From: Nitrincola schmidtii
Lineage (GTDB): Bacteria > Pseudomonadota > Gammaproteobacteria > Pseudomonadales > Balneatricaceae
Direction of reading: 5' to 3'
Length of the DNA stretch: 64,000 bases
Assembly (NCBI RefSeq): GCF_008973715.1
Contig: NZ_WBOL01000001.1
Coordinates: 62,001-126,000 of the forward strand
In this document: positions 40,143 through 48,880 of the stretch, piece by piece
Layout: every line of letters begins with the position of its first letter
Numbering within the stretch: the first letter of the stretch is position 1
Notes under the pieces: generated by a model
Databases searched by the model: none
What the model was told of the DNA's origin: nothing
What the model saw: only the letters and a program-made list of their open reading frames with translations
Program-made: the position numbers and the translations under genes

Positions 40143-42764
40143 TTACAAACTTTTACTCACCACTTCATACACATCACCAGAAAGCTTCCCAGAGTCCATA
40201 ATGCGCTGCAGTTGGGCTTGCATCATCGCCTGACGATTGGGAGTATAGCGCTTCCATCGTGTTAAGGGCGTCAAGAGTCTCGCTGCGATTTGCGGATTCT
40301 GAGCATCCAGTTTGAGTATATGATCTGCAAGGAAACGATAACCGCTTCCATCCTCAGCATGGAAGTTTACGGCGTTTTGATTACAAAACGCACCAATCAC
40401 TGAGCGTATTTTGTTTGGGTTACGTGGATCATAAACCGGATGATCGAGTAGCTGCATAACACGCATCAAAGCACCCGGCTTTGGATCGGTGGCTTGCACC
40501 ATCAACCACTGATTCATGACCAAGGATTCATGCTGCCACTGCGTTAAGAAACTATCAAGAGCCGTATGAGCTGAATCATTGAATTCGGAATGAGCCAGAT
40601 TTACCAATGCAGCGAACTGATCAGTCATATTGTCCGCTGTCTCAAATTGCTGTTCTGCTAAGGCTAAGTGCGCTGGATTATCAACGGCCATTAAATAGCC
40701 TAAGCAGAGATTTCGCAGACTTCTTCTTGCCATCTCTTTAGGTTCTGCTGAGTAGGCAACATCAGTATCATGCTGCTGGTAAAGCTCCAGCCAAAGATTT
40801 GCTAGCTTAGACGCAAGTTCACGCTTAATAAATTGACGAACTTGATGAATGGCAATCGGGTCGATTTGCTCTGCCAGTTCACTGATGTAAGCTTCACTGG
40901 GTAACGTCATCAATAACGCCGCCATGGCGGGATCTTGAGGCGCTTCTTTGATTAACAATCTCCAAGTTGCCAGAAAGTGTTCAGGCAAGGCTAAGTCTTT
41001 TTGCTGCTGATAATCATCTATCAATTGATTGATCAGACGAAGCGCTAACTGTTGACCTGCATCCCAGCGATTAAATCCATCTTCGTCATGACTTAACAGA
41101 AAGGCTAACTGCTCATCAGTATATGGATAGCTAAGCTTCACCGGTGCGGAAAAATTGCGAAGTAATGATGGCAAAGGTTGTTCATCAATCTTTTCAAAAA
41201 TGAAGGTCTGCTCTGCATCTGTTAATTCAAGCAACATAGAAGTTCCTCCTTCAGCTAACACAAAGGAAGTACCATCTGCGCGCAATAGACCAACACTTAT
41301 CGGCATGTGGAAAGGTTGTTTTTGCTTGGATTCAGGCGTTGCAGGGCAGCTTTGCTTAACTGTTAATTCATAACGCTGTGCTGCTGCATCATAGCGATCC
41401 GTCACTGTTAATCTTGGTGTACCTGCTTGGCTATACCAGCGCTTGAACTGTGTTAGATCACGCCCTGATACGTCAGCCATGGCTTGGACGAAATCATCGG
41501 TCGTTACCGCCTGACCATCATGTCGTTCAAAATAGAGATCTGAGCCCTTACGGAAGGTTTCAGGCCCCAACAAGGTATGCAGCATTCTGACAACGGCGGC
41601 ACCCTTCTCATAAACCGTTAAGGTGTAGAAATTAGAAATTTCAATAAAGGAGGCAGGTCTGACGGGATGCGCCATGGGACCCGCATCTTCAGCAAATTGA
41701 GCCGTGCGTAAAATACCCACTTCATCGACACGCTGAACCACTGCTGAGTGCATATCTGCCGAGAAACATTGATCACGAAAAACGGTAAACCCCTCTTTCA
41801 AGCTCAACTGGAACCAATCACGACAGGTCACCCGATTTCCCGACCAATTATGGAAATACTCGTGTGCAACAACGGATTCGACTCGTTGAAAGCCCATATC
41901 TGTGGTCGTTCTTGGATGGGCTAAGACACAAGAGGTATTGAAAATATTTAAGCCTTTATTTTCCATCGCACCCATATTGAAAAAATCGACCGCAACGATC
42001 ATGTAAATATCAAGATCATACTCACGACCATAGACCTGCTCATCCCAACGCATCGAGTTTTTAAGCGCTGTCATCGCATGATCTAGCTTTTCCAAATCTT
42101 TAGATTCAGCGAAGATCTGCAAGGTCACTTTACGCCCTGACTGAGTGGTAAAGTGATCCTCCAGACAGGCTAAATCACCTGCGACTAAGGCAAACAGGTA
42201 AGCAGGTTTAAGGAAAGGATCTTGCCATTTAACCCAATGACGACCATCATCTAGCACCCCCTTTTCAACGGGGTTACCATTACTGAGTAAAATCGGATAT
42301 GCCTTTTGGTCTGCCACCAAGGTGGTCGTGAATGTGGCCATGACATCAGGACGATCGGGATAAAAAGTGATTCGCCGGAAGCCTTCCGCCTCACATTGAG
42401 TGCAATACATTCCATCAGAGAGGTATAGACCTTCAAGCGCCGTATTCTCTTTAGGATTAATCTCCGTTTCTATTTCAAGTTCGAATGCATCAGGTAAATC
42501 GCTAATCAATAAGGATTCTGTTTCTCGATGATAAGCAGATGATTCTAGCGGTTGACCATTGAGCTTGATCGAACGTAGCTGAAGGCTTTCATGCCCATGC
42601 AACTCCAACTCTGTCGACACCACTGCATCTGGATTTCGCTTAACACGCAATGTACTGAAAACGTGCGTTTGCGTTTCTTCTAACTCAAATTTGAGATCGA
42701 TGGTCTCGATTAAGTAGCTAGGTGGCGCATAATCTTTAAGATAGATGACAGGTTTAGCAGACAT
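40143..42764 (-). CDS. pepN: Aminopeptidase N
   Basis: PepN is a cytosolic M1-family zinc aminopeptidase that completes peptide breakdown. The 873-residue length is normal. GAMENKGLNIF is the exopeptidase motif (about 262), VVAHEYFHNWSGNRVT holds the HExxH zinc ligands (about 297), and the third ligand Glu lies in LSLKEGFTVF. The C-terminal alpha-solenoid is complete. AAAGGAA precedes the ATG. The DUF1315 gene lies 23 bases upstream on the same strand, so the two may be co-transcribed. Confidence 0.97.
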   Translation of the reverse strand: MSAKPVIYLKDYAPPSYLIETIDLKFELEETQTHVFSTLRVKRNPDAVVSTELELHGHESLQLRSIKLNGQPLESSAYHRETESLLISDLPDAFELEIETEINPKENTALEGLYLSDGMYCTQCEAEGFRRITFYPDRPDVMATFTTTLVADQKAYPILLSNGNPVEKGVLDDGRHWVKWQDPFLKPAYLFALVAGDLACLEDHFTTQSGRKVTLQIFAESKDLEKLDHAMTALKNSMRWDEQVYGREYDLDIYMIVAVDFFNMGAMENKGLNIFNTSCVLAHPRTTTDMGFQRVESVVAHEYFHNWSGNRVTCRDWFQLSLKEGFTVFRDQCFSADMHSAVVQRVDEVGILRTAQFAEDAGPMAHPVRPASFIEISNFYTLTVYEKGAAVVRMLHTLLGPETFRKGSDLYFERHDGQAVTTDDFVQAMADVSGRDLTQFKRWYSQAGTPRLTVTDRYDAAAQRYELTVKQSCPATPESKQKQPFHMPISVGLLRADGTSFVLAEGGTSMLLELTDAEQTFIFEKIDEQPLPSLLRNFSAPVKLSYPYTDEQLAFLLSHDEDGFNRWDAGQQLALRLINQLIDDYQQQKDLALPEHFLATWRLLIKEAPQDPAMAALLMTLPSEAYISELAEQIDPIAIHQVRQFIKRELASKLANLWLELYQQHDTDVAYSAEPKEMARRSLRNLCLGYLMAVDNPAHLALAEQQFETADNMTDQFAALVNLAHSEFNDSAHTALDSFLTQWQHESLVMNQWLMVQATDPKPGALMRVMQLLDHPVYDPRNPNKIRSVIGAFCNQNAVNFHAEDGSGYRFLADHILKLDAQNPQIAARLLTPLTRWKRYTPNRQAMMQAQLQRIMDSGKLSGDVYEVVSKSL

Positions 42765-42787
42765 GAGCTGGCATTCCTTTAATGATC

Positions 42788-43054
42788 TTACGAATTTAGA
42801 ATTTTGATTACGTCTGGCTTTAAAGGATCAGAGCCATGTTGTTTTCCATCAGGGCGCGTTCTGTCAATAAAACCAACGCGCTCTTGTTCAGGAATATTGC
42901 GCTTATGCTCATAGGCGATAATGGCTCTAAGACTTTGCTCTCGCTGCTCGGGTGTCAGTTTGATGCCATTTGGCCACTTACCCAGTTCTACTGAACGTTT
43001 CATCGACTCATAAACATCCACCGTCATGGAATCGATCATTTCATCAAATGTCAT
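42788..43054 (-). CDS. yeaC: DUF1315 family protein (YeaC-like)
   Basis: This 88-residue protein matches YeaC: MTFDEMIDSMTVDVYESMKR at the start, ELGKWPNGIKLTPEQRE in the middle and a tail with Asp/Lys/Pro. The start at 43054 is preferred because GGAGAAAG lies seven bases upstream; an earlier in-frame start at 43108 adds 18 basic residues that do not fit the family. Its function is unknown. It sits in a leftward run of genes from nadK through pepN. Confidence 0.88.
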   Translation of the reverse strand: MTFDEMIDSMTVDVYESMKRSVELGKWPNGIKLTPEQREQSLRAIIAYEHKRNIPEQERVGFIDRTRPDGKQHGSDPLKPDVIKILNS

Positions 43055-43113
43055 TGCACTTTCTCCACAGAATCTTTTTTTGGTCCGAAGAATCTTTTTT
43101 GGCGTCACCGATC

Positions 43114-43737
43114 TTATGAACTGACGCGACGACTGAATAACTTAACCGGTAAAACAAATAGTAAACCGACCAGCAGCCCAACTAAGTGTGCGGTGTTCGC
43201 TACCGCCCCCATGCCTACCCATTGCAAAATACCTAAATAGCCTAGCACTAACCATACGAGCATAAAGCCCATTAGGCCTTGTGGTAAGCCAAATCGAGGA
43301 CGATAGCCTTGTTTATCCCACAACCAACTGTAGCCTAATACGGCATACACAACACCAGACATACCACCAAACATAGGCCCGCTAACTAAAAACTGTGCCA
43401 AATTTGACAAAATAGCTGCCGACAAAAACAAGCACAACATAACCCAGCGACCATGCAATTGCTCAATACGACTACCAACCACCCAAATCCACAACAAGTT
43501 AAATACCAAGTGGAGTTCACTAAAGTGCATAAAAGCTGGCGTTACCAGTCGCCACCACTGCCCTGTCGACAACATGGCTGAAAAGGTGTGATGAAAAATC
43601 TGCTGACCTCGAATCGAAAAATCAGTAAAGGTTAGCAAGCGCATCAACTCACGATTCTCTCCGAACCCCATCGCAAAAGAGATAATTGCACTGATCAGGA
43701 TAAGCGAGAGTGTTAAAGCACTTTTTTGCCAAGGCAT
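43114..43737 (-). CDS. Rhomboid-family intramembrane serine protease
   Basis: The 207-residue protein has about six hydrophobic segments. The catalytic Ser is in FGGMSGVVYAVLGY (about residue 127) and the catalytic His in NTAHLVGLLVGLLF (about 184); the HxxxN-type loop of helix 2 is seen as HLVFNLLWIW (about 76). It is shorter than GlpG and lacks its N-terminal cytosolic domain, as in minimal rhomboids and rhombosortases. It starts 12 bases after the metallophosphoesterase stop. Confidence 0.9.
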   Translation of the reverse strand: MPWQKSALTLSLILISAIISFAMGFGENRELMRLLTFTDFSIRGQQIFHHTFSAMLSTGQWWRLVTPAFMHFSELHLVFNLLWIWVVGSRIEQLHGRWVMLCLFLSAAILSNLAQFLVSGPMFGGMSGVVYAVLGYSWLWDKQGYRPRFGLPQGLMGFMLVWLVLGYLGILQWVGMGAVANTAHLVGLLVGLLFVLPVKLFSRRVSS

Positions 43738-43749
43738 TACAAGATTCTC

Positions 43750-44733
43750 TTATTCATCAATTGCAACTTCTCTAGCCACATCAACCCACACAAACTTATC
43801 CTTCTGGATACGCGTTTCGCCATCCATTCGGTAGGCGACTAACTTACCAAACTTCACAGCACTGTAATCCAAACAGGCAATATTAGGCGCTAAAGGCTCT
43901 GGCTCTCCTTGACACCAATAATGACCTATAAACAATGGTTTATTATCATCTCTGTAACAGATTAACTCACTTCTTTGTTCTCGTGTCAGCGGTAGCTTAG
44001 CCATATGCGCTGGCAATGGATCGGGTTGAAAAACCACATCATTAAGATAATAGGGATCACGTAACCAGAATTTAGTTCGAAAAAAACTACGCTCAAAACC
44101 ATCTTTACTGATCATAATCTCTTTATTAGGCAGCTCTAGATGCGTTCCACGGAGCAGAATGTCCATGATGTCATGTTCTTGAGAATCACCCACTGCAGAA
44201 CGAAACAGAAAACCACGGCGCATGCGATTGCCATCATTCATGGCAATAAAGCGATCAATTAACTCCTGATGCCAGCAGGCATGCACGATACGGAAGTAAT
44301 CGAAGTCGAGGAATACTGGCATCTCTTCAAACCAGTTTAAGAAATCTCGCTGATCATCAGGATGATTAGCTAACTGTTCTAGGGTCGCCTCAAGAATACG
44401 ATAGTTACGAGGGGTATGCTTACGCAGATAAGGCTGAGCAAAACCACTAGGCGCAGGTGTGGTGTAGCAGATGTAATTATATTCATGATTTCCCATGACA
44501 ATTTGGGCATGACCTGCCTCTACCATATCCCGAACAAGGTGCAAGGCTTCACGAATATGAGGGCCTCTATCAATAATGTCGCCGACGAATATCGCTTGGC
44601 GTGTCGGATGTTGGTACACGCCTTGACGCTGAACATAGCCCAACCTGTTTAACAGGATACGTAGGCTTATCGCACAACCATGTACGTCGCCTATGATGTC
44701 GAAACCTGAAAATTTACTGTCCTTCACAGACAT
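43750..44733 (-). CDS. Calcineurin-like metallophosphoesterase
   Basis: The 327-residue protein contains the dimetal phosphoesterase motifs in order: FDIIGDVHGC (about 10), AIFVGDIIDRGPH (about 47) and IVMGNHEYN (about 79), with later His residues (HACWHQ, and HYWCQG near 270). It resembles the serine/threonine phosphatase and ApaH-like branch, but its substrate cannot be read from sequence. The annotated ATG touches the GGAG site; a GTG at 44727, six bases from it, may be the true start. It sits between nadK and the rhomboid gene. Confidence 0.9.
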   Translation of the reverse strand: MSVKDSKFSGFDIIGDVHGCAISLRILLNRLGYVQRQGVYQHPTRQAIFVGDIIDRGPHIREALHLVRDMVEAGHAQIVMGNHEYNYICYTTPAPSGFAQPYLRKHTPRNYRILEATLEQLANHPDDQRDFLNWFEEMPVFLDFDYFRIVHACWHQELIDRFIAMNDGNRMRRGFLFRSAVGDSQEHDIMDILLRGTHLELPNKEIMISKDGFERSFFRTKFWLRDPYYLNDVVFQPDPLPAHMAKLPLTREQRSELICYRDDNKPLFIGHYWCQGEPEPLAPNIACLDYSAVKFGKLVAYRMDGETRIQKDKFVWVDVAREVAIDE

Positions 44734-44762
44734 CTCCTAAAACACTGACGTGAATATGAATC

Positions 44763-45641
44763 TCAACCTGGCTTAGAGCTCCAGCCAAGTTTTTCACGAC
44801 AGGTTTGATAAAAATTGTAATCACTAGGATGCAATAACTTGAGTTTATGAGATTTTTTGCGAATGGAGATAATATCGCCAGGCATTAAGCTAAAATCAGA
44901 CTGACCATCACATGAGATGGTTGGATAGGTACTATTTTCTTCACTGATCACCAATTTTAATTCACTGTTACCACTCACCACTATTGGACGACTAGACAAG
45001 GTGTGGGGAAACATGGGCACTAGCACTAAGGCATCCAGTTTAGGGTGCATAATGGGCCCTCCCGCAGATAACGCATAAGCGGTAGAACCCGTCGGTGTAG
45101 CAACAATCAAACCATCTGAGCGCTGGGTATAGACAAACTGTCCTTCGATATATAACTCGAATTGGATCATACGAGTGGCTTTACCTGGATGAAGTACACA
45201 GTCATTTAAAGCGACCAACTCACCCACGGTTTCACCTTTACGCCGAATAGAAACATCTAACAAAAAGCGCGTATCGACACTGTATGCACCATCAAGCACT
45301 TCAGCGACACGCGTTTCTATCTCTTGAGGGGAAATATCGGTTAAGAAGCCAAGGTTGCCTCGATTCACCCCTAATACGGGTATATTACTTCGCGCTAGGG
45401 ATCTAGCCGCACCCAGAAGACTTCCATCACCACCGACCACGATGGCAAGATCACAAATTTCACCCATCATTTTTTGTTTACAGGTTTGACGACCGTGACC
45501 AGGCATAACTTCCGCAATTTTTTCGTCCAGTATCACATTAAGGCCGCGCTCATCTAAAAAGCGTATCAACTGTTTTAGAGTGTCGATGACTGCTTTACTA
45601 CCGAGTCGCCCAATCAAACCTATGTTACGAAAATTATCCAT
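44763..45641 (-). CDS. nadK: NAD kinase
   Basis: NadK phosphorylates NAD to NADP with ATP. From the ATG at 45641 (MDNFRNIGLIGR) it has 292 residues, the E. coli length. The GGDGSLLGAAR motif (about 72) and LNDCVLHPGK, then TPTGSTAYALSAGGP (about 173), are diagnostic. A GTG at 45653 is an alternative start; GAGAG is five bases before the ATG. It is 33 bases downstream of the ACC-deaminase-like gene. Confidence 0.96.
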   Translation of the reverse strand: MDNFRNIGLIGRLGSKAVIDTLKQLIRFLDERGLNVILDEKIAEVMPGHGRQTCKQKMMGEICDLAIVVGGDGSLLGAARSLARSNIPVLGVNRGNLGFLTDISPQEIETRVAEVLDGAYSVDTRFLLDVSIRRKGETVGELVALNDCVLHPGKATRMIQFELYIEGQFVYTQRSDGLIVATPTGSTAYALSAGGPIMHPKLDALVLVPMFPHTLSSRPIVVSGNSELKLVISEENSTYPTISCDGQSDFSLMPGDIISIRKKSHKLKLLHPSDYNFYQTCREKLGWSSKPG

Positions 45642-45674
45642 CCTTACTCTCACTCTGCATGCATGTCTAAATTA

Positions 45675-46625
45675 TTATATAGGTAGTGGTCCAATATACG
45701 CCGCTGATCTTTGTTGAAGTTGCTGCTGACAGCCTCTTATCCCTTGAAGCCCTCCCGTATGCAATAGCGCCACTTTCGATCCGGCTGGAAAGTGGCCTTG
45801 TTGCAGCAACCGACTTAATCGATGGTAAACACGTAAGGTGTAAACTGGATCAAGATCAATACCATAGCATGTTGATAAGCGTTGCCATAGTGCCGCCATC
45901 ATCGGAGTGACTCGCGCATAAGGTAATTCGCCATCAAACACTGTAAAACCTTCTTTCAATTCAATCTGATCCGTTCGATCAGCATGGTTCGCCTGCCAAT
46001 GCTGATGCAACATCTGAGTCGCTTCCAGGGCTGAGATTTTTAATGCGGGGACCACGATGACCTGCGTTTGCAGGGGCCTGTTAGCAATTAAGCCCGCTAC
46101 TGTCGCCCCCGTTCCTAAGGCACAACCTAGATAATCAGGTAAAGGCTGATCTTTCGAAAGATGCTTCCATATTTCCCCACATGCATTGACTGCCTCAGAA
46201 CTACTTCCGCCTTCAGGGATAATCTGAACATCGCCAAAGCGCTGGCGTAGGTGATCTAAATAATCCACTCGATAGCGTTGAGCATACTCAGCACGTGATA
46301 CGAAATGTAACTGCATTCCCCAGTTTTTCATATCCTGCAATGTGGGATTTAAGCTTTTAGGCTGTTCACCGCGAATAATGGCCATCGTCGATAAGCCATG
46401 AAGAAAGCCTGCATAAGCGAGCGCATGAAGGTGATTGGAGAAGGCACCACCAAAACTAAGTAGTGGTTGATTTGGATGCTTTTTGGCACGTTCGAGTGCA
46501 GGCTGGAGTTTAAACCATTTATTGCCACTGATATGGGGATGGGTTTGATCAAGGCGAATGATATACAGTTCAACACCGAAGGTTTGCCAGAGTGGCAAAT
46601 TAAGCTTTTCGATGGGAACAATCAT
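45675..46625 (-). CDS. PLP-dependent enzyme, ACC deaminase/D-cysteine desulfhydrase family
   Basis: The 316-residue fold-type II PLP enzyme has the PLP lysine in HISGNKWFKLQ (about 37) followed by LLSFGGAFSNHLHALA, and a glycine-rich phosphate loop at CALGTGATVAGL. These fit the 1-aminocyclopropane-1-carboxylate deaminase/D-cysteine desulfhydrase group; which substrate it uses cannot be told from sequence, and D-cysteine is commoner in gammaproteobacteria. It begins only 39 bases downstream of the last tRNA of the array on the same strand, so it may share that transcript. Confidence 0.85.
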   Translation of the reverse strand: MIVPIEKLNLPLWQTFGVELYIIRLDQTHPHISGNKWFKLQPALERAKKHPNQPLLSFGGAFSNHLHALAYAGFLHGLSTMAIIRGEQPKSLNPTLQDMKNWGMQLHFVSRAEYAQRYRVDYLDHLRQRFGDVQIIPEGGSSSEAVNACGEIWKHLSKDQPLPDYLGCALGTGATVAGLIANRPLQTQVIVVPALKISALEATQMLHQHWQANHADRTDQIELKEGFTVFDGELPYARVTPMMAALWQRLSTCYGIDLDPVYTLRVYHRLSRLLQQGHFPAGSKVALLHTGGLQGIRGCQQQLQQRSAAYIGPLPI

Positions 46626-46664
46626 AAGGAAATGTATAAGGCTGGTAAAAATGCCTTAGAAAAA

Positions 46665-46741
46665 TGGCGGAATGGACGGGACTCGAACCCGCGACCCCCT
46701 GCGTGACAGGCAGGTATTCTAACCAACTGAACTACCACTCC
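46665..46741 (-). tRNA. tRNA-Asp (GTC), copy 1
   Basis: The cloverleaf is complete, with acceptor GGAGTGG pairing with CCATTCC, anticodon GTC in the CTGTCAC loop, TTCGAGT in the T-arm, and an encoded CCA. It is last in the five-gene array. Confidence 0.97.
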
Positions 46742-46758
46742 GTACTGGTATAACGCTA

Positions 46759-46834
46759 TGGTGGGCGAAGAGGGGTTCGAACCCCCGACCCCCTGCTTGT
46801 AAGGCAGGTGCTCTCCCAACTGAGCTATTCGCCC
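46759..46834 (-). tRNA. tRNA-Val (TAC), copy 1
   Basis: Acceptor GGGCGAA pairs with TTCGCCC, the anticodon is TAC in the CTTACAA loop, the T-loop reads TTCGAAC, and CCA is encoded. Confidence 0.97.
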
Positions 46835-46854
46835 ATAACGTAAATCTGCAAAAA

Positions 46855-46931
46855 TGGCGGAATGGACGGGACTCGAACCCGCGACCCCCTGCGTGACAGG
46901 CAGGTATTCTAACCAACTGAACTACCACTCC
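46855..46931 (-). tRNA. tRNA-Asp (GTC), copy 2
   Basis: This copy is identical in sequence to copy 1 over the tRNA, with anticodon GTC and encoded CCA. The spacer to the next tRNA-Val is only 4 bases. Confidence 0.97.
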
Positions 46932-46935
46932 GTTT

Positions 46936-47011
46936 TGGTGGGCGAAGAGGGGTTCGAACCCCCGACCCCCTGCTTGTAAGGCAGGTGCTCTCCCAACTGA
47001 GCTATTCGCCC
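46936..47011 (-). tRNA. tRNA-Val (TAC), copy 2
   Basis: This copy is identical to the first tRNA-Val, with anticodon TAC and encoded CCA. Confidence 0.97.
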
Positions 47012-47039
47012 AAAACGTTGTCGCTGCTATGATTGTAAG

Positions 47040-47116
47040 TGGCGGAACGGACGGGACTCGAACCCGCGACCCCCTGCGTGACAGGCAGGTATTCTAACCA
47101 ACTGAACTACCGCTCC
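47040..47116 (-). tRNA. tRNA-Asp (GTC), copy 3 (first transcribed)
   Basis: It matches the other tRNA-Asp copies except for a compensatory acceptor-stem change (GGAGCGG with CCGTTCC instead of GGAGTGG with CCATTCC). It is the first tRNA of the array; the promoter should lie within 47117-47280, an AT-rich stretch in which I cannot single out boxes. Confidence 0.97.
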
Positions 47117-47280
47117 ACAAACAATCACTGCTTTTGCAGTCGTTTCGTTTTGCAAAATTGCATCCCGTAACGAGGTGCGAATTCTAATGAATTTCTGGTC
47201 GTTGTCAAACCCTTCCGGCAAATTATTTTAGAATTTTTTATTTTTGTTTGTTTTTTGATCTATTTAGCGATGGTGGTGTC

Positions 47281-47382
47281 GTTGATGTATTAATTGTCAT
47301 GCGACACGCTTTTCGTCGTCCTTGACCGCTCGCTGACGACATCCATGTCGTCAGACGGTCTCATGACAACTAACACACCAAC
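47281..47382 (+). repeat. Structured repeat, copy A1 (inverted-pair family)
   Basis: Outer arms 47281-47305 and 47358-47382 pair over 21 of 25 positions. Inside lie a small hairpin (GTC, loop GTCCTT, GAC) and a perfect hairpin CTGACGAC-ATCCAT-GTCGTCAG. The conserved core starts GACACGCTTTTCGTC and ends CAGACGGTCTCA, shared with copy A2 at 55644-55743. It lies in the 581-base gap (47117-47697) between the tRNA array and syd. No T-tract follows on either strand. Confidence 0.8.
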
Positions 47383-47530
47383 TCATATGAATTCATCACG
47401 TAATTCTTTTCAATTAGCAATCAAGCAAAAAAACTGTTTATCGTGATGGGATTAAATGATGAGATTTTCAGCATGATAAGTAACGATCGATTTGCTTAAA
47501 AATCTATCAGCCAATAGAGTACGTCAAAGA

Positions 47531-47647
47531 GATCGATGAGGTGGTCACTGTCTGACCCTCAGCGCCATGGATGGCGCTGTGGAGCCATCAGGGATGATTT
47601 ACGGCCTGTCAGGAACGGCGAGTCAGACAGTGATTACCTCATTGATC
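47531..47647 (-). repeat. Structured repeat, copy B1 (inverted-pair family)
   Basis: Outer arms 47531-47556 and 47622-47647 pair over 23 of 26 positions. The inner hairpin AGCGCC-ATGGAT-GGCGCT is the reverse complement type of that in copy A1, so B1 is the same family in opposite orientation. A 14-base near-duplication (ACGGC at 47601 and 47615) is unique to this copy. It lies about 150 bases from A1 and 50 bases before syd. Confidence 0.8.
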
Positions 47648-47697
47648 GACAGAGTTAGCAACGTAATCGTTAACAACCCCTGTAAAAGAGTTTAGCA

Positions 47698-48264
47698 ATG
47701 AGCAAAGAGCCATCTGAAGTCCAATTAGCAATTAAGCAATTTATGCAAAAAGTGACAAACATGTGTGAGACACAAGGCTGGCCGCAGCTTCCTTATGACA
47801 AGGAGTGGCCGAGTCAATGTTGGCAGAATGAGGCAGATGAAGGGGTACTGACTTTGTGGAAACCGGTGCTTCAGACCGAATCGATCAATATGTTTGAGCG
47901 CCTAAGTCAGGCTTTAGAAACAGAGATACACCCTGATATCGCCGATTTTTACAGCGTCTATTGGTCAGATCCCCTCCCCGCTAAAGCACCTCAAGGAGAA
48001 CTTTCTTTACTGCAAGTATGGAACCCTGAGGATATCGAACGTCTAAGAGCTAACCTGATTGGGCATGCACTGGAAAAGAAACGACGTAAATTACCCTTAA
48101 CACTCTTCTTTGCAGTCACCTTGCCGGATGGTAATCTTATTATCAGCTTAGATAATGCAGATGGCAGCATTTGGCTTGAATCACCGGGTAAGCCGCCTCA
48201 TCAGCGCTTAGCTAACTCGTTGGCAGAATTTATTCATCAATTAGAACCTATTCCTTTCGAATAA
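47698..48264 (+). CDS. syd: SecY-interacting protein Syd
   Basis: Syd is a cytosolic protein that binds SecY at the inner membrane and is thought to monitor translocon quality. The 188 residues show the family pattern: WPSQCWQNE near 40, WKPVLQT, EIHPDIADFY, SLLQVWNPEDIERLRANLIGH (in parts: LLQVWNPED, then LRANLIGH) and a final LANSLAEFIHQLEP. It starts 50 bases after repeat B1 and is followed by the yajG-like gene after 11 bases, probably as one transcript. Confidence 0.93.
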   Translation: MSKEPSEVQLAIKQFMQKVTNMCETQGWPQLPYDKEWPSQCWQNEADEGVLTLWKPVLQTESINMFERLSQALETEIHPDIADFYSVYWSDPLPAKAPQGELSLLQVWNPEDIERLRANLIGHALEKKRRKLPLTLFFAVTLPDGNLIISLDNADGSIWLESPGKPPHQRLANSLAEFIHQLEPIPFE

Positions 48265-48275
48265 GAGGTGTCACT

Positions 48276-48854
48276 GTGCGTATCATTGGATTGATCACTT
48301 TAGCAATATCCCTGAGTCTTATTGTTGGCTGCTCGGGACCGCTACCACAACGTATCAACCTAGCACCTGAAGTTGTCTCAGCTCCTCGTCTACCGCAATC
48401 CATGCCTGTCAGAGTTGATGTCAACTACCCTAGCCTACAACTTAAAATTGGCACCGTTGCTGATCGCTTAGGAAATGAAGTACCTGTCTGGGTTACCGAT
48501 AATATTCGTAATGAAATTCAACGGGCAGCCACGCAAACTTTAACCCGAATGGGCGTGGCGACCAGTTCTAATGCGAGCGCGCAACTCACCATCAGTATTG
48601 ATCATTTAAGCTACAACCTTCGCAGTGATGGCATACGTCGGGAACTAGTCGGAGATATGCGGATTAGTATGCAGGTCGTTGATGGGAATCGTCGCTATCA
48701 AGGAAAGTTTGAGTCCAATAGACGAGAAGAAATTGTCAGAACGCCTAGCGAAGCTAAGTCCCATGAGTTTATCAACTTACTTGCTAGCGAGGCCTTATTT
48801 CAAGCATTCAACGATCCTGAATTTACACGTTTCTTGATCGCAGGTGCTCGCTAG
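48276..48854 (+). CDS. yajG: YajG-family lipoprotein
   Basis: The 192-residue protein has a lipoprotein signal peptide with lipobox LIVGC (Cys at about 19) and a mature domain of the YajG kind: NLAPEV, then VWVTDNIRNEIQRAATQTL and LTISIDHLSYNL. Ser-Gly after the Cys suggests an outer-membrane destination. The start is a GTG with AAGAGG upstream, 11 bases after syd. Function is unknown. Confidence 0.88.
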   Translation: MRIIGLITLAISLSLIVGCSGPLPQRINLAPEVVSAPRLPQSMPVRVDVNYPSLQLKIGTVADRLGNEVPVWVTDNIRNEIQRAATQTLTRMGVATSSNASAQLTISIDHLSYNLRSDGIRRELVGDMRISMQVVDGNRRYQGKFESNRREEIVRTPSEAKSHEFINLLASEALFQAFNDPEFTRFLIAGAR

Positions 48855-48880
48855 CATTGTTTTGCTTTTAAATGGTAACG

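Noticed and set aside
46665-47116. Regularly spaced repeats resembling a CRISPR array
   Set aside because: All repeats are complete tRNA genes with encoded CCA; there are no cas genes.
46622-47221. Leftward open frames with a repeated CHAGGRGFESRPF-like peptide across the tRNA region
   Set aside because: They are translations of the antisense or sense strand of the tRNA-Asp and tRNA-Val genes, a well-known artefact.
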